DNA of 64,000 bases from Protula sp. h YS-2021 (taxonomy: Eukaryota; Annelida; Polychaeta; Sabellida; Serpulidae): positions 18,653,424 to 18,717,423 of the forward strand of contig OX457031.1 in assembly GCA_949752745.1 (NCBI GenBank), read 5' to 3'. Below the pieces are notes generated by a model. The model saw only the letters and a program-made list of their open reading frames with translations. It did no database searches and had not been told where the DNA came from. Shown piece by piece: positions 11,640 to 24,599 of the stretch (position 1 is the first letter of the stretch; each line of letters begins with the position of its first letter). Position numbers and translations under genes: made by a program.

Positions 11640-12150
11640 AGATAAGTAGCAGTCAAAATAATCAATAAGAGGACAAGCTTATAGAAGTAAATAATAGAAA
11701 TACGAAGCTCAGAAGTAAGTAGTAGAAGTAAGACAACGAAATACTCGACGAAAAACCAGAGTATTAACAGTAAGAGAGCAAGAAGCAAACAATAGACGAA
11801 AAGCAAGAACGAAGGAAGTAATATAAATACTGCAGTGAAGAGCAAGTGTTAACAGTAAAACAACTAGAAGTAAGCACAGAAAGAAACTCAAAACAGATGC
11901 AAGAAACAGATGCACAATAGTGGCAAGTAAGCAGTAACAGCAACGCAGCGAGAAGTAAGCACCAGAAGTAAAGTCACACAGATGCAAGCAATAGTATTAC
12001 TGTAGTGAGAAGGCAGGGCTAAAAGTAAAGGTAAAATCAATTAAAACTTAGAAGCGTAACATCAGAAGTAAGACCCAGAAGAAGGGCAGTAAAAATAAGC
12101 ATTTGTAGAAAACACAGAGCAGAAGTAAATACAAGAAGATCGTGAAAATA
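11640..12150. repeat. Purine-rich degenerate agaagtaag repeat
   Basis: The + strand is strongly A/G-rich and built from worn copies of agaagtaag/cagaagtaa with short spacers. Long hydrophobic frames on the - strand (L/F/V runs) follow from this composition and are not taken as genes. No fixed period is visible. Confidence 0.6.
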
Positions 12151-15100
12151 AACCCTGTATACAAAACATTCCAGAGAAAATGCTGCTGCTCTTTATCAGG
12201 TTTCACTCGAATGGTACCAAATATCACATTGTGAATTATCCAATTCTTGAGTCAGAAATGTCCCAAGATTATAAACAGACAAATACGACAGACATCCAGA
12301 TAATTAAAGCACTGGTATTAGACATCGGGCAGATGTTTAATAGTATGGTTTGGGTAAATTCTGCATAGTTTTTATAATTAAATGGTTAATGTTTTTGGGA
12401 TATCATTTGTCTCACTGTTTATGTGACTGACTACGTCATATGTCTGAGTAAAGACAACTCATTTATATTTCATAAGTTCTCTTTTATCTTTTATGTCTTC
12501 TATCAACTGTAAGTTGACAAAAAGTTGATATCTTGACCTTTTCAACAAACAGATTTGAAAGATTTAATAAAGAGAATTTTCCATAAGGTTATGGCAAACT
12601 AACTCAAAGCTCTGGTTAAAGACGTTGATAAATGTATGGACAGCTAAAGCTATATGTGTTCATTTTGTTCACTTTATTTCTTATATACAACTAAATACTA
12701 TTTGAGGCAGCAAACAGATGATAATTTTCGTTTTACTTGTTCTGCTTTTTTTTACCATTTGCGCTTAAATTTTATAATTATTTATGCCACTAATGACAGA
12801 GAAGTTTAAAATACTATGTATATTTTTGTTAAATAAGAAGAGTATTATGGGAAACTACAAAACGCAAATCTTCACTCCTTATGTGTAAATATAAATAGTT
12901 TTATTATTGCAATTAAGTCTAAATGCCTCGTTTTTAAAGACTATCTTTTTTCTCCAGATACTGGTAACAGTACATATGATTTCTTCTCGTTTCCTGCGAG
13001 TATATTATCTCTGTGTCGTGTCCTTATTTTAAGCAACGAAAAGGCACTTAACGATATACGACGTCATCCCTTTATAAGCCTAGTATCATACAAAACACAG
13101 CTAAGCCCAAATCTGTACAGATGTTGAACAAAGGCTACAATTTTAATGCTTCTAAAATGTAATTTTAGCTTTTTAAAAATGAAAACGAAACAGTTCAAAA
13201 AAAAAAAAAAACATGAATTCGGCAGCAGACCCTATTTGTCAAGTGGACACATATGTATCACCCTCACCCAGCATGCGACATATATTCCTATATATCCAAA
13301 CAGTTAATGCGGTATTTAAAAAATTATGTCATTATTCTGAAGGCAAACAAAACTGATAATTATAGTACTAAATATGAGAAAAGGGTGTGCCAGTGTGAAT
13401 TCTGTGTAATTTAAATGGTTTAATAATTCTTGTTTTGTCCAGGCTCGTTATCTTTAAAAGCTTGTAATGTTGAGCAATGAATATCTCCTCATGAATTCAC
13501 ACGTATTCAAAATAAGCAATTGTCTATTTTTTCAGTATGCTTGACGTGATTGGATACTACATAGGCTCTGGATTAATCAGAAGCACCATATGTTAACTCA
13601 CAATACGATAAGTTACTCTCAGAAAAGTTAAAAGCCTGAGACCAATCATTATTCAAGAGTCTTCCACTGCAGAGATTAAATAAATATTTTTTAAGCGCGT
13701 CATTTTTTCATTTTGCAAAGCATGAAAAGCACAAACAACATGTAGATATGCTTTGCGTTGACCTGCTACGCAGGAAAACGATTTCTGTTCTGTGCAATCG
13801 GTGGACTAATAATTTTGTCAGAGTTCCAAAACATATAAGCATTGAGGAAGAACGCTTTCCAATGAAATCTTATTGTAATTTACAGGTATTTTTTATCTCC
13901 TAATTTTTTGTATAATACCTGCTTAATCTCTCTACGTATTCAGACTTTTCCCCTTAACACTTGCTCTTTATATGCTAACATAAGCGTTAGTTCAATGAGC
14001 ACAATGTAAAGCCTTTATTCATCCAAAAGATGTCTGACTTTTATCCCTGGTTCAATTAGTGCAATGCAACTTTTGCATTCTCCAGGCAGGTATATTCACC
14101 AGTACAACATACAGTTGCCATTTAGCAAAAACATACAGTCGGTGGAGATTCTTTACAGTATTGATTCATGTATAAACATTGCCATTAACCACTGACGCAG
14201 ACGGAAATAAGAGATTAATGGCCCACGTCAGCATCACTTGTGAAGGAATGCGGGTGTATGGGATAACGAAAAGGACAGGATAATAATGTTCAACAATAGC
14301 GTGCAATAATCTTTGTGTTGTTGTACTTATAATCTTCTCATTGCTTTCTTTCCTAAGAGTCAGTGGTGATAGTTTTTCGAAGTTGAAGTCCAAAAAAAAC
14401 TAAGTTCATGGATGGTAGAGATCTAATTAGAAGCCAGACCATCTAGTTAAAACACGTCAAGTTGAAGAAAGTTGTTCACTATTTGGCAAGTACTAAAAAG
14501 AGATATTTAGACTGAGAATGAATATTTTCTAAAAGACATGCATGCTTTCATTTTAAGTAACATTATTCATTCGGTTGGTCTTATCTTTTACACATTAACG
14601 CAAGTACAGACCTCCGGCCCCAATAGATCCATACTAGCACACTTTATCAGTGTTTCGTAATCATAGCACTTATCACGCTTGGTGCCATAGGATACCTTCA
14701 TACTTCGCTGAATATGACACACATATTTTATTTAAGTAACAACCATTTCTGAAACAAAGCATTTAGTATATTTCTTGTTCTTTATCATTAACCAAAAAAT
14801 AAATCAAATTTAAAGGGCACGTGGATCCAGTTGAGCAGCTACTAACGAGTACAAGAACTCCGCTGCAACTGAGCAGGGAAACATTGCTTTTCATTTCCGC
14901 GGAACCTGCGAATATTTGTTTATTTAGTTGCTAGTTTTGGATTATTGTATATAAAACAGGTGTTTCTTGCAAAGTTATTTATGCAGTTCTCAGAACTGCA
15001 AATACTTAGTTTGTGTAGTTTGATACCATGCTTATAACAGTTGGGTTTACTAAATGCAGATATATATGTAATCACTTTATCCTGTGCAGTTTTGAAAATA

Positions 15101-16320
15101 ATACTCTTTAAAACTGTTTCGTATAATGCATTCTATTTTACATTATTGTTCTAAGATACTCTTTGCACAATAAAAGTGTTTTGGTTATTTTATTTTGTTC
15201 ATCTCAAATTCATTTAATGTCTCTGAAACGTTTCCAAGTTTTCAGGTGCAGACGTCATCGATGTTTTAAGCAGTTCGTGATATTATTTGTGTCAGGTATG
15301 CACATGTTCGTTAAAAATTTTATATTTTGTAGAAACATCCTTATGAAAAAAGCTACACTCTATTTGGGCGCTTAAAAGGTCTACAGTAAATTAACATTCG
15401 CTTGTATAGGAAAATCTTGCCTTTTATTTCGTAATATATTGGACATTCTCTTGTTTCTCTTGCTTCAGATAGCTTCTAAATGCCAGCAAACGTTACAGCA
15501 TAGCAATCGTAAATGGTATTCTTATTTGAAAGTTTCAAAAGACACATTACCTTTTACATCTAGCAAGAAGCTCCTGTATTAGGAAATATATGGCAGCTGT
15601 TTAATACTCTTTGGTGAAGATTGTGGTTTAAACAAGTTTTCGATTAGGAAGCAAAAACGTTTTCTTTTTGTAAATCTATAGGCAGTATGTTGTACAACGT
15701 AACAGTGGTTATACTGGTAAATCTAAGAGTGTACCTTTAAGTTCATATGCTTAAAGAACGGTCAGACAAGTGAGCCAATTTGCTGTAAAGTAAAACAAAT
15801 CACAGCACATCCTTCAGCTGCAAATATAGCTGATTGCCACTAAATATGTGCCAGCAATAGTAATCTGAATGAAACAAAAATCAACTCAGCGTTCCTATGG
15901 AATACATTCCCCAGCAGTGCAGTACTGCTATACAAAAGTGACTGCAGTCAAGTAATAACAATCCAACATTGCCACGGGTTATCATGGTAGTAAAATCTTT
16001 GAGGAATGGCAACAACGTCACTCATTTACAAAATCTTTCAGATTATTTCAGAGAAACGTAACTGGGATAAAACGCGAGATAATAATTTGCGTGTCACATA
16101 TTGGAACTGCTGCTGAAGTACAAAAAGACAATGTGTTTCAGTTTTGGACTGATTACGCAAGCTCAGCTACATGTAGAATAAAAACCTTATCCTCTCTTTA
16201 ATAACCATAACTCAGTCAAACAGTCAAATCAACTGAAAAGATAGTTTGGTGCTTTTAGGATTCTTGGTTGTTCGACTGTTATCTAGCTTTTACTAACAGA
16301 TACATATTTAGACTACTGCG
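12151..16320. other. AT-rich region without recognised genes
   Basis: About 4 kb of low-GC sequence. Open frames are short (75 codons or fewer) and show no family motif. A poly-A run lies near 13199. It could hold introns or exons I cannot recognise. Confidence 0.4.
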
Positions 16321-16365
16321 GTTTGGCCGATAACGGAACAACCCTCATATTTTAACCATAGTTTT
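16321..16365 (+). repeat. 45-bp direct repeat E, copy 1
   Basis: Begins gtttggccgataacggaaca and ends taaccatagtttt. It matches 16716-16760 with two mismatches. Confidence 0.85.
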
Positions 16366-16715
16366 GGTTAATTTACAACCCCAACCCCGCCTTCCATACA
16401 CTCCGAAGGTTTTAGTCACCAGCTACTTATTCTCTATGGTTAATCTCTTTTACGCGTAGTTATGCGTTCGTATAGCATTTTTGCGCTGTTAATAAGTGCA
16501 CAACGCAGTGTTTCCTTTCCTGCGGAGTAGCGATAAAAGTATCTATTTCGACTGACATAACATAGGTTATGGTTATATCGCTCCCTGTTCCCAACTGTTT
16601 CTAAATGAAGCAAAAATGGACTGTAAAAAAGAGTCCTCTTCATTTCATTGGTTGCAATCACAGCATCGATTCAAAAGAATAAAAGCAATGGGATACAGAC
16701 TGTTGCCAATCAGCT

Positions 16716-16760
16716 GTTTGGCTGATAACGAAACAACCCTCATATTTTAACCATAGTTTT
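16716..16760 (+). repeat. 45-bp direct repeat E, copy 2
   Basis: Second copy 395 bases from the first, in the same orientation. The sequence between the copies shows nothing recognisable, so a remnant with short terminal repeats is possible but unproven. Confidence 0.85.
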
Positions 16761-18745
16761 GACAGCTTTGTTTCACGTTTCCATAGATAAGAACTAACAT
16801 CAAAACAGGCTAATTAGAAAATGTGACTACGTACTGTTCGTTGAAAGATTCTTACTCAAAAACATTATGTTGCCAGCTTCTATTAGATACTAGATATTTA
16901 AATGAAATCATTGGATGATATTACTACGTACTCACATGACTACATCGCCGATGTATGGATAAGGTACGTGCCTCAAACGTTCTTATATTTCACTAAAAAT
17001 TAAGAATCTAAATAGAAATCTTTCTTAAAATTTAGCTGGAAGAAAAAACAAAATACCTAAGCAGATTAACAGTTTTATGAGAAATGAGTTTTATGAGTTA
17101 ATATAAAGATGGGCTTATTCATTTAAGTGCTACCTAGAACAACATAACTGACGATGACAAATAAGTAAAGGCAAAAACAACGTCATTTGGCTGTCATACG
17201 CTATTTTCACTTATCGCTGACATATTGCTGATGTAGTTAATTCACTGGGAGATTAAAATAGGTATGGATTAAGCAACAGTGTTTATGCCTTAATTACAAA
17301 GCCTCTATTGTATGGCTTTCTTTCAAAATAAATATTTTTCTACAAAATTAGCATAAAAAAAGAGCAATATTCAGAAGCAAGGAATCATGATTTTGAATCA
17401 CTGCAATATGTCTTTAATGTCTTTGAAGTTTCAAATTTCTGTGCCATGCCTCTGTAATTTTGAAGTGGCAAACTACCAGCCCCCTGCCCCGACACACATA
17501 TCCTGTTCTAAACCTAATGTTGCTAAAAGGTTTTTAAATACACAAGTTCCGTTGTGGACATGTACGAGCTACAGCTAAGAAAGTTGTTGGTGTGGTATGT
17601 GTTCACGTCACCAATAAGACATTGTTGACATGTAAAAATTAGTGAAATGATTTGGTTTTTGTTTCTTATAAATTTGAAATCAATTACGATTTGCCATAAA
17701 CACGACTAAATCTACATTGGCCTTGTTGACAAATTCTCGTCTTCAAGGTAGATTTAGCTACATGCCTTTGATAACCAGTTTTCTGTAGACACCCTCTAGT
17801 TTTTGTCGTTTTCGTCAACCACTGTTCTGTGCTGCTACATAAACTTTGGATACTCTAGGGGGATGTTACTAAGTTTCCTGTGAGGTTAAGGGAATGGAGT
17901 CAAGCTTGTTGTGACGTCAAATATAGCAGTCAAGGACACCAAACTATTGGATGGCTCGGTATCGCATGACATTCTCATGCAAACCACACTACCAATATTT
18001 ACAATGAAAATAACCTTAAAATTTTTAATTCCATTTTCAAAACAATGACTTGGAAGAAATAATATCTAGAGGAAGCATTTTAATATATCATATATCTGTC
18101 TGTTCTTTTGTGCATGCCCAAGTTGCTGACTGAAGAATAGCAGCCCAGTCCAGGGTAAACTTAGCGCAACTGATTCATTAAATCTGGGCTCTCATAAGCG
18201 CAATTAAATTGTTTCCTGCTTTGATGAACTTACTTGGTTTCTCGAAAAATATATAGGGACTCTAGAAAAATTCTGCGAAGATTTGGAACAAGATTATTTT
18301 CTCCACCTGTGAAAATATGAACATTTCGGTCCTTACAAATATTCACTGGTAAGATTCTATTTTTCTTTATCCACTCACCTCACCTGATTTGCTCTAATAT
18401 GCTGTTATCTCATACTCACAATCTGCTCAAATATATACTAAAGAAATGCTTCAAAATGGAAAAATGTAGCCTAATCCACTGATGTCAAAGGAATTAGGTA
18501 GCTTAATTTCCCCAGCTGATGCTAGACATATTTCTTTATCGTAAACAATGCTGTTACATCTGCAGTTGGTTTACTCCATCAAATGAGGCCGAGCTCTGAA
18601 ATAGTTAAAAACTAAAGTAAAAACAGTTCGTCAAATTTGAAAGATTTTTACGTTATTCATATATCACTTGTTGCTTTCATTCTTCTACTTCTTTTATTCA
18701 TTTTATTTTTATTTTATTTATTTTTTGTTGCTTTTGCCAATTTAG
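16761..18745. other. No recognised feature
   Basis: AT-rich. A small inverted pair (ctaaatctac at 17706 and gtagatttag at about 17747) could form a weak hairpin. No gene supported. Confidence 0.4.
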
Positions 18746-18826
18746 CCAGACATCAAGATGCCACAGACGTTATTAAAAGCCTTATGTGACTCTGGGGTTA
18801 GATTTAACATTTTGGATCAGGGAAAT
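18746..18826 (+). CDS. Candidate internal exon of unknown gene
   Basis: An 81-base, 27-codon open segment preceded by a pyrimidine-rich tract ending ttgccaatttag and followed by gtgagt, a good donor. The acceptor's TAG would be an in-frame stop, so the open segment begins exactly at the splice site. It reads PDIKMPQTLLKALCDSG and continues VRFNILDQGN. I do not recognise a family, and I found no matching neighbouring exons. This could be chance. Confidence 0.25.
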
Positions 18827-20650
18827 GTGAGTCATTTACTGGGTTTCATGACAATTTTTTGCTGCTACTTTTTTAGTTATGTCGCTTGACAAAATGTCGA
18901 TGGACTGGAGAGGTTGAAGCACTACTATTAGCTCTAATTTAATGAACAGCAGGGATTCAAAACATAAGCAATAAACTAAAAGTATTTCAAAAAAAGGATG
19001 CACATATACGTAAGTGCAGTGCAGTGCAGCGCATGGAACACTTTCAAATTTGACATGGTGAATTATTTGTTTTGCAAACAGCTGTCTTGCCAGCTACATG
19101 TACATGGTCCACGTATGACAAGTGAGAGATCAATGCTATGTGGCATGTAGAAACACTAAATTCATGAGAAACATTACAAATATCACCTTTTAGTTTATAT
19201 TATTTACTGAGAGAAAATAATCCACTGATACTTATTTTGTTGAAACCAAAAAAATTGAAAAGAAATACAGCAGATTTATCGGAGTGCACTAGCCAAAGAG
19301 CTTGCATTTGAAGGGTAAAGGGCTGTGATTTTTAAAATGTTTAAAAATAATTTATCGAATTGAACATGGATCTTAAAAATGCTAAAACAATTTTTTGGGT
19401 GCAAGTAATATATTTAAAATAATACTTGCTTAAATATTAATAAATGCTATTTTGTACTGCAAGTTAGTTTTTATAACTTTATTCAACAACAATTTTCTAT
19501 AATGTTTTGAAATTATTTAATACACTGTCAACATCATTATTGTATTATCATGTACTATCGCTCAAATAACATTTATATATAAATTTTAGATTGTAGTCAA
19601 ATTTGTGGAAGCCATCTATTTGAGAACCGCATTTTATTGTTATAATGTTGACAATGCTTGTGTAAAAAGGTTTATAAAGTTTTTTTAAGGCTACAACAGA
19701 TTTGGTTGCCCTGTACTGAACCTTCAAAAATTGAAGTAATCACATGTTGATCAATAATTTCATTGTACAGTGAGTGACCAGTTATCCATGGCTAGCTGTA
19801 GCTGCTACAGGGCACTTATGATGCAAGTAAAATCATGATATATAGATAGAAAAAAAAAAGATAAACTCCACAAAAATAGCCATCACCAGGTACTTCTGTA
19901 ATTACAATCTTGATGATAACCAAATGGCTGTAGAGGTCATTCAAACCACGTTGCACCAAAATGCCCGTTGAATAAATATTGCAAAAGTTGTACCAACCGC
20001 TTGACGTTTGGGCATTTATTGACATTAAGGTTGAGGTAAGGGCCACCAAAAGCTAATCATCGTTCAGCATTTGTGTGAGGAAGCTTAATCAAAATTTGAT
20101 AAAGCTGTTAAAACTATTCCAAGAGCAACGAAAGGGTTACCCAGCGATGGTAGGGCATACGGACACACATACTGACTATATTCGTATCAGGCGTCATTCG
20201 AGTTACAATAGCTAAGCAGTGTCGTAGTGCTGTTGTAATCAATCATAATTCTATTATGATACAGGTCAAATACCAAATCAGCTCCTGAAATCTGGAGGCC
20301 GTCGGTCAGATTTAGTATAATTAATATGGGCTCGCTCAATCATTTTGAGCAGTGTTATTCCATATCTCAAGTTATAGCGAGAATCTATGCCGTAAAATCC
20401 AAAGAGCAAACGCTTGGCAAATGAAGTATAAATAATTTCTCCTTTTGAGTAGCATTTTCAACTTGTAAGTGGGTCTTGTGTTTGGCTTCCAGATTTGATT
20501 GGCAGATACGTTCGTGTTGAGAAACACAATTTTTAGAATTGGAAACCTTTCTAGAAATAAGAACACGATTAGGCTACTTACTTCCTGACAGACATCACGT
20601 CAATTTCCCAACGTCACGATATGTGAAACAAGTTTATTTCTTTATTTATA
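18827..20650. other. No recognised feature
   Basis: AT-rich sequence with short chance frames. Nothing supported. Confidence 0.4.
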
Positions 20651-20825
20651 CAGTAAAACCTGCCTACACCGGACAATGGAAGGACTGGCGAATTTTGTCC
20701 GGTATAAAGAGGTCTGGTATTTCAAGGGTCATGTAAACCAATGGGGTAAAACGGGACTGAGAATACTCGTCCGGTATTGGCAGTTGTCGGGTATTTCAGG
20801 GTTTGTCCAGAATGAGGTTTTACTG
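20651..20825 (+). mobile_element. 175-bp pogo/Tigger-like MITE
   Basis: Starts cagtaaaacctgcctacacc and ends aatgaggttttactg, so cagtaaaacct forms the terminal inverted repeat. The interior repeats ccggta/ccggac motifs typical of pogo-type termini. TA precedes the left end and CA follows the right, consistent with a TA target duplication with one change. No coding sequence. Confidence 0.75.
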
Positions 20826-21275
20826 CATATTCGAACTGTCAAAAAGCTTCTTAGAAAGGTTTTGGAACATTGTCTTGTCTGCAAAGATAAAGCAAACGAA
20901 AATAAGTCTGAAAAATTTCTTAAATTCTGCTCGAAAAGAGAAAGTGATTTTCAAATGTTACTTGTTGGCCAAGTGTTTTACAAATAGATTTTCTCTTTAT
21001 TGGTCCTTCAGTTTGCATTTATTACTCCTGCCTGAAAATATTGTCTCAGCAACTCCCAAATTTCGCACATATATAGTACCTGATCCGAAGTTTGCTTTTT
21101 GCTTTCGCCTTTCTCTTCACATTCATGGTGAAAAAAAAACTGATTTTATACCAAGATATACATCGCGCTAGGGCTGAAGCAGCAGTTGCGTAAGCTCATG
21201 GCATCTGTCAACAGCCACACTATGCATTACATAAATGTTGTGTTCTTTATTTGCATACGCAAGATACACCGCGCA
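20826..21275. other. No recognised feature
   Basis: AT-rich sequence. Two overlapping frames here have no family motif. Confidence 0.4.
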
Positions 21276-21470
21276 TAGTTCCAAACGGTGACTACACGTG
21301 TCCATGACTTTTTAAAACCACCCTCAAAAGGCGGTGTACTAAGTTTTCAAGTAATACTCCCTTTTTTATCCAAACAGGGAGTGGTGTTGCTTTTGTTGGA
21401 AACGTAAGGTTGCATTCCCTGCGGAAAACTAATGCCTTTTCTTCGCGTTTTTTCATACGCATAATAACAG
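21276..21470 (+). repeat. Dispersed repeat family C, copy 2
   Basis: Shares cgtgtccatgactttttaaaa, the ggtgtactaagtttt region, a ctcccttttt stretch and ttcttcgcgttttttc, in the same order as 7451-7715. More diverged than copy 1. Confidence 0.55.
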
Positions 21471-21549
21471 AAATGTTACCAAGATTCTGTATACAAGTGC
21501 CAGTCATCATTTCATTCACAGCTGTTTGCTGCTGAATTTTAGATATAAA

Positions 21550-21895
21550 AAATAGATTGGCATTTTGATATCAAAAATTACTTTTTTACATTATGAAATC
21601 ATTTGCAGATTTTAAAAATACAAATTAAAAAAGCCTCATTCGTTATATAAAAAATTCTTGATAGAAAAACACATTATTAAGCTCAAAATTAAGATTTTGA
21701 TCTCTTAAAATATTTACTGATGTCAAGAATTACTGTTGATATCAAGAACACATTTAACGATGTCAAAAATATAATTACAGACAGTAAAAAATTAATTCTT
21801 GATATCAAAAAATTAATTTTTAAATCAAAAACTAATCCTAATTCCTGATATAAAAAATCAATTTTGAGAGCAAAAATTAATTCTTCATATAAATA
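21550..21895. repeat. Degenerate ttgatatcaaaaatt array
   Basis: Worn repeats around a gatatc palindrome flanked by aaaaattaatt, for example cttgatatcaaaaaattaat. Units are about 20-30 bases and irregular. Non-coding. Confidence 0.65.
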
Positions 21896-22195
21896 ACTGC
21901 CTAATAAATTTGAAATCTGTATTCCATACCAATAGAGGTATTTGAAGAGTAGGTCTTACATTTCTTTAAAAAACCAACTCTTCTATTCTGTGCGAATTTC
22001 TTTACTTGTCCACACCAGGGATTTTTCGAATCTGCATTTTGAAAGGGTAGTAACATGTGGCTTTCACGGTGAGTTTGGGTGTAGGTAAAAGTTTTACACG
22101 GTAAAAATATGGTTATGAAGACAGCACCCGTCCGCCGCCCCCCCCCCTTCACTCATTTGTCTTGGCGTTGTCTTTGTCTGATTTGACTCACTCTG

Positions 22196-22753
22196 CATTC
22201 TTTTGGACGTCTCGGAAAAAAATAATGCACTCTCCAAACAGACTAGAAACGGGTCAGAGACGGTGTCCACGAGAACGTGTCTCGGAAAATCGAGAAAGTT
22301 AAAAGTGAAATCTGTCTATTTTGAGGTTGTTTGGCTTTAAAAACACGCTTTAAGATACACAATTAATCTCTGTTTATATATTTCCGAAATACTTGGCCCA
22401 CAACTTGATTAAAATATACGGTTAGGCTCTTATCCACTCGGCCCTCACTATGGTCATTACTCATTCATTGTTCTCGAGTCTCAACTTTCGAGGCAACTAA
22501 TTTGCCACAGGAAATGTTTAGCAACACCATTTATCTTAATTCCAATAATTTGCAGCTCGGACATGTCATTACACGTTCTGAGTATGTAACAATATCAAAC
22601 AAAATGTGTTTTTGTTTACATGTCCGCCATTAAGTCACGTGATTTATCTAACCTTATCCGGAAGTAGGGTTCCGAGACAAAAAAGTTCTCGAGAAACCGA
22701 GAAACTGTCCACGGAAAAACTGTCTTTTATTCTCGAGACGGTACAAAAGAATG
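22196..22753. mobile_element. 558-bp inverted-repeat element
   Basis: Left end cattcttttggacgtctcgg; the right end, reversed, reads cattcttttgtaccgtctcg. Further inward both arms carry ctcgag/ccgagaaa and gtccacg motifs, so the inverted repeat extends with gaps for about 100 bases. The AT-rich middle has no coding sequence. The superfamily and target-site duplication are not evident. Confidence 0.7.
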
Positions 22754-23059
22754 TAAGAATGTAAGATTAGGTCACGCCATTTAAAGCAGGTGGAGCACTT
22801 CGTGAATCACTGGAGTAGATTATTACGTGCCCAAAAAATCATAACTGAAGGTAAATACCTTAAGTGAGAATCTGTCTTATTCTTCTACTGCGAACATTAA
22901 TTTGCACTTCTCAGTACTTCACTTCACTATTTTGAGAACATGAGATTGCATCACAGGGGTAAGATTTTTAGAATTATGTTTGGTACCTTGCCACTGACAA
23001 TAGCTCCAACGAATGTGACGTTTGATTTTTTCTGGTTGATACGTCTAAGGTATTCAGAC
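22754..23059. other. No recognised feature
   Basis: Unassigned spacer between the inverted-repeat element and the LINE remnant. Confidence 0.4.
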
Positions 23060-24104
23060 AGAACCAAACATTCTTAACCGAAAACTCCGAGAGCTGAATA
23101 TCCCGGATATTGTTATAAACCTGTTTTTCATTATGATTAACGATTTACGCCTCTACACATCGTGTTTTAAGTTTGTAGACTACACAACAGCATACAAAAT
23201 TATTCCAAATGCACACTCAAGGGACCTCAAAACTAGGCATAGTAACGAATACTCTGTGACAAACAAAATAAATATTATAACACGCCCCGAGTGACAATGC
23301 AACCCCGAATTTAGGAATGATGAAGTTTGCGTTATCTAACCGAGTGCGAAACTACGCTCGCCACATTCACTGTCATAAGTGTAGGGTAACGTGACGCGAG
23401 AAAAGGGGCAACACAGGCTTTTGTTAACGAAAGTTGCCATGTAACACATAGGTGATGACGTCACAGTGTCCGAATCCAATACAAAGCACCCAGCTCCATG
23501 ATCGACCCCTCTGTCAATGAATCAAAAACCAAAGCCAGTAATTAGTTTCAGTAATACTCCCCCAAAATTACCCCCACTCGTCATCAACGGAAGTCTTATC
23601 GAACAGGTTAAATTAACATGCCTGTTTCCCTTGTCATTGCTAATAACCTCACATGGCAGAGCCACGTGGATTTTATTGTATCGAATTCATCAACTCATGT
23701 TTATATCATAATAGACATCCAGGTTTCTCTCCAGAAGATCTGGTTTTTGTCTATACTACCATAATACGCCCCTTACCTGAATACTAATCTCCCGTAATCC
23801 AGTCGAGATTACCCAAAGAACAATGTAGAAAAATGGAATCTATACAGAAACGGGTTATGAGTGTAATTTTTTTACGGATTGTAAATATCAAAATGCTCTA
23901 GAGCGAGCAGATCTCACAAAGTGTCGCACTTAACAGCTCAGACCAATCTTCGCGAGGGTTCAAACAGAGAAGTGACATTATTTACTCTCGTTTAAACCAA
24001 ACATGGAGGAGGAAAGAAATCATTCATTCACATATTTTGTCAGAACTTGCCTAACTTTCGAGTCATCCCTTCACACAGCAATGCCTCCAAAACCCCCGGT
24101 ATCT
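23060..24104 (+). pseudogene. CR1/L2-like LINE reverse transcriptase, 3' remnant
   Basis: Broken + strand reverse transcriptase with conserved segments in the expected order: ILNRKLRELNIPDIVIN (about 23067-23118), MINDL then FKFVDYTTAYKIIPNA (about 23130-23215), the latter matching the FVDDTT box with one Asp changed to Tyr, then ISFSNTPPKLPPLVING (about 23545-23592), NNLTWQSHVDFIV (about 23640), and a late ALERADL / FKQRSDI region (about 23895-23985). The gap from about 23270 to 23510 looks like a separate insertion. The part before the FVDD box is internally deleted. The Mutator-like element follows directly. Confidence 0.8.
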
Positions 24105-24116
24105 TAAATAAGATGT

Positions 24117-24125
24117 ATAGTGAAT
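24117..24125. repeat. Left target-site duplication of the Mutator-like element
   Basis: atagtgaat, identical to 26305-26313. Nine bases is the usual target duplication length for Mutator-like elements. Confidence 0.85.
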
Positions 24126-24242
24126 GAATGTAGCTCAAAGGAGCCCCCGGACCAAAGCGCACCCGGTCAAAAGTGCCCCCGTTTTTGCAGGCTAGGACTA
24201 AAGCGCACCCTGGACTAAAGCGCCCTTGGACCAAAGCGCCCC
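24126..24242 (+). repeat. Left terminal inverted repeat of the MULE
   Basis: Pairs with 26203-26304. The inner part, with ggactaaagcgc and ggaccaaagcgcccct, is well kept; the outermost about 21 bases are diverged (gaatgtagctcaaaggagcc against gggagacgaccaaaagggcc). Confidence 0.9.
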
Positions 24243-24599
24243 TCTGTCATATATTAGCAAACCTCTTACTCCACTAGTCACCCTTCTTTGCATAACATTT
24301 ATAACTCAGCATCAAAAGGAAAATCCATTTATACGAGGCATTGTCTACTCAATATCAAAAGGAAACCCATCTGTGCCAGAGAGTGTCTAAAATGCTAAAG
24401 CACGAGGCTGGCCGTAATCTTCTTAGACAAAGAAGGGTGTGTATTCGTATACTTAATCTTCGTCTACTCCGGATGTTACCCCAACCTCTTCTAAGTACAT
24501 GACTCTGCAAAGTCGCCCCAACCTCTTCTAAGTACATAAGGTCCTATTTTGCAATTCTAAGTTATTATTCATTTATGACATATAGAGATACTGAAAAAT

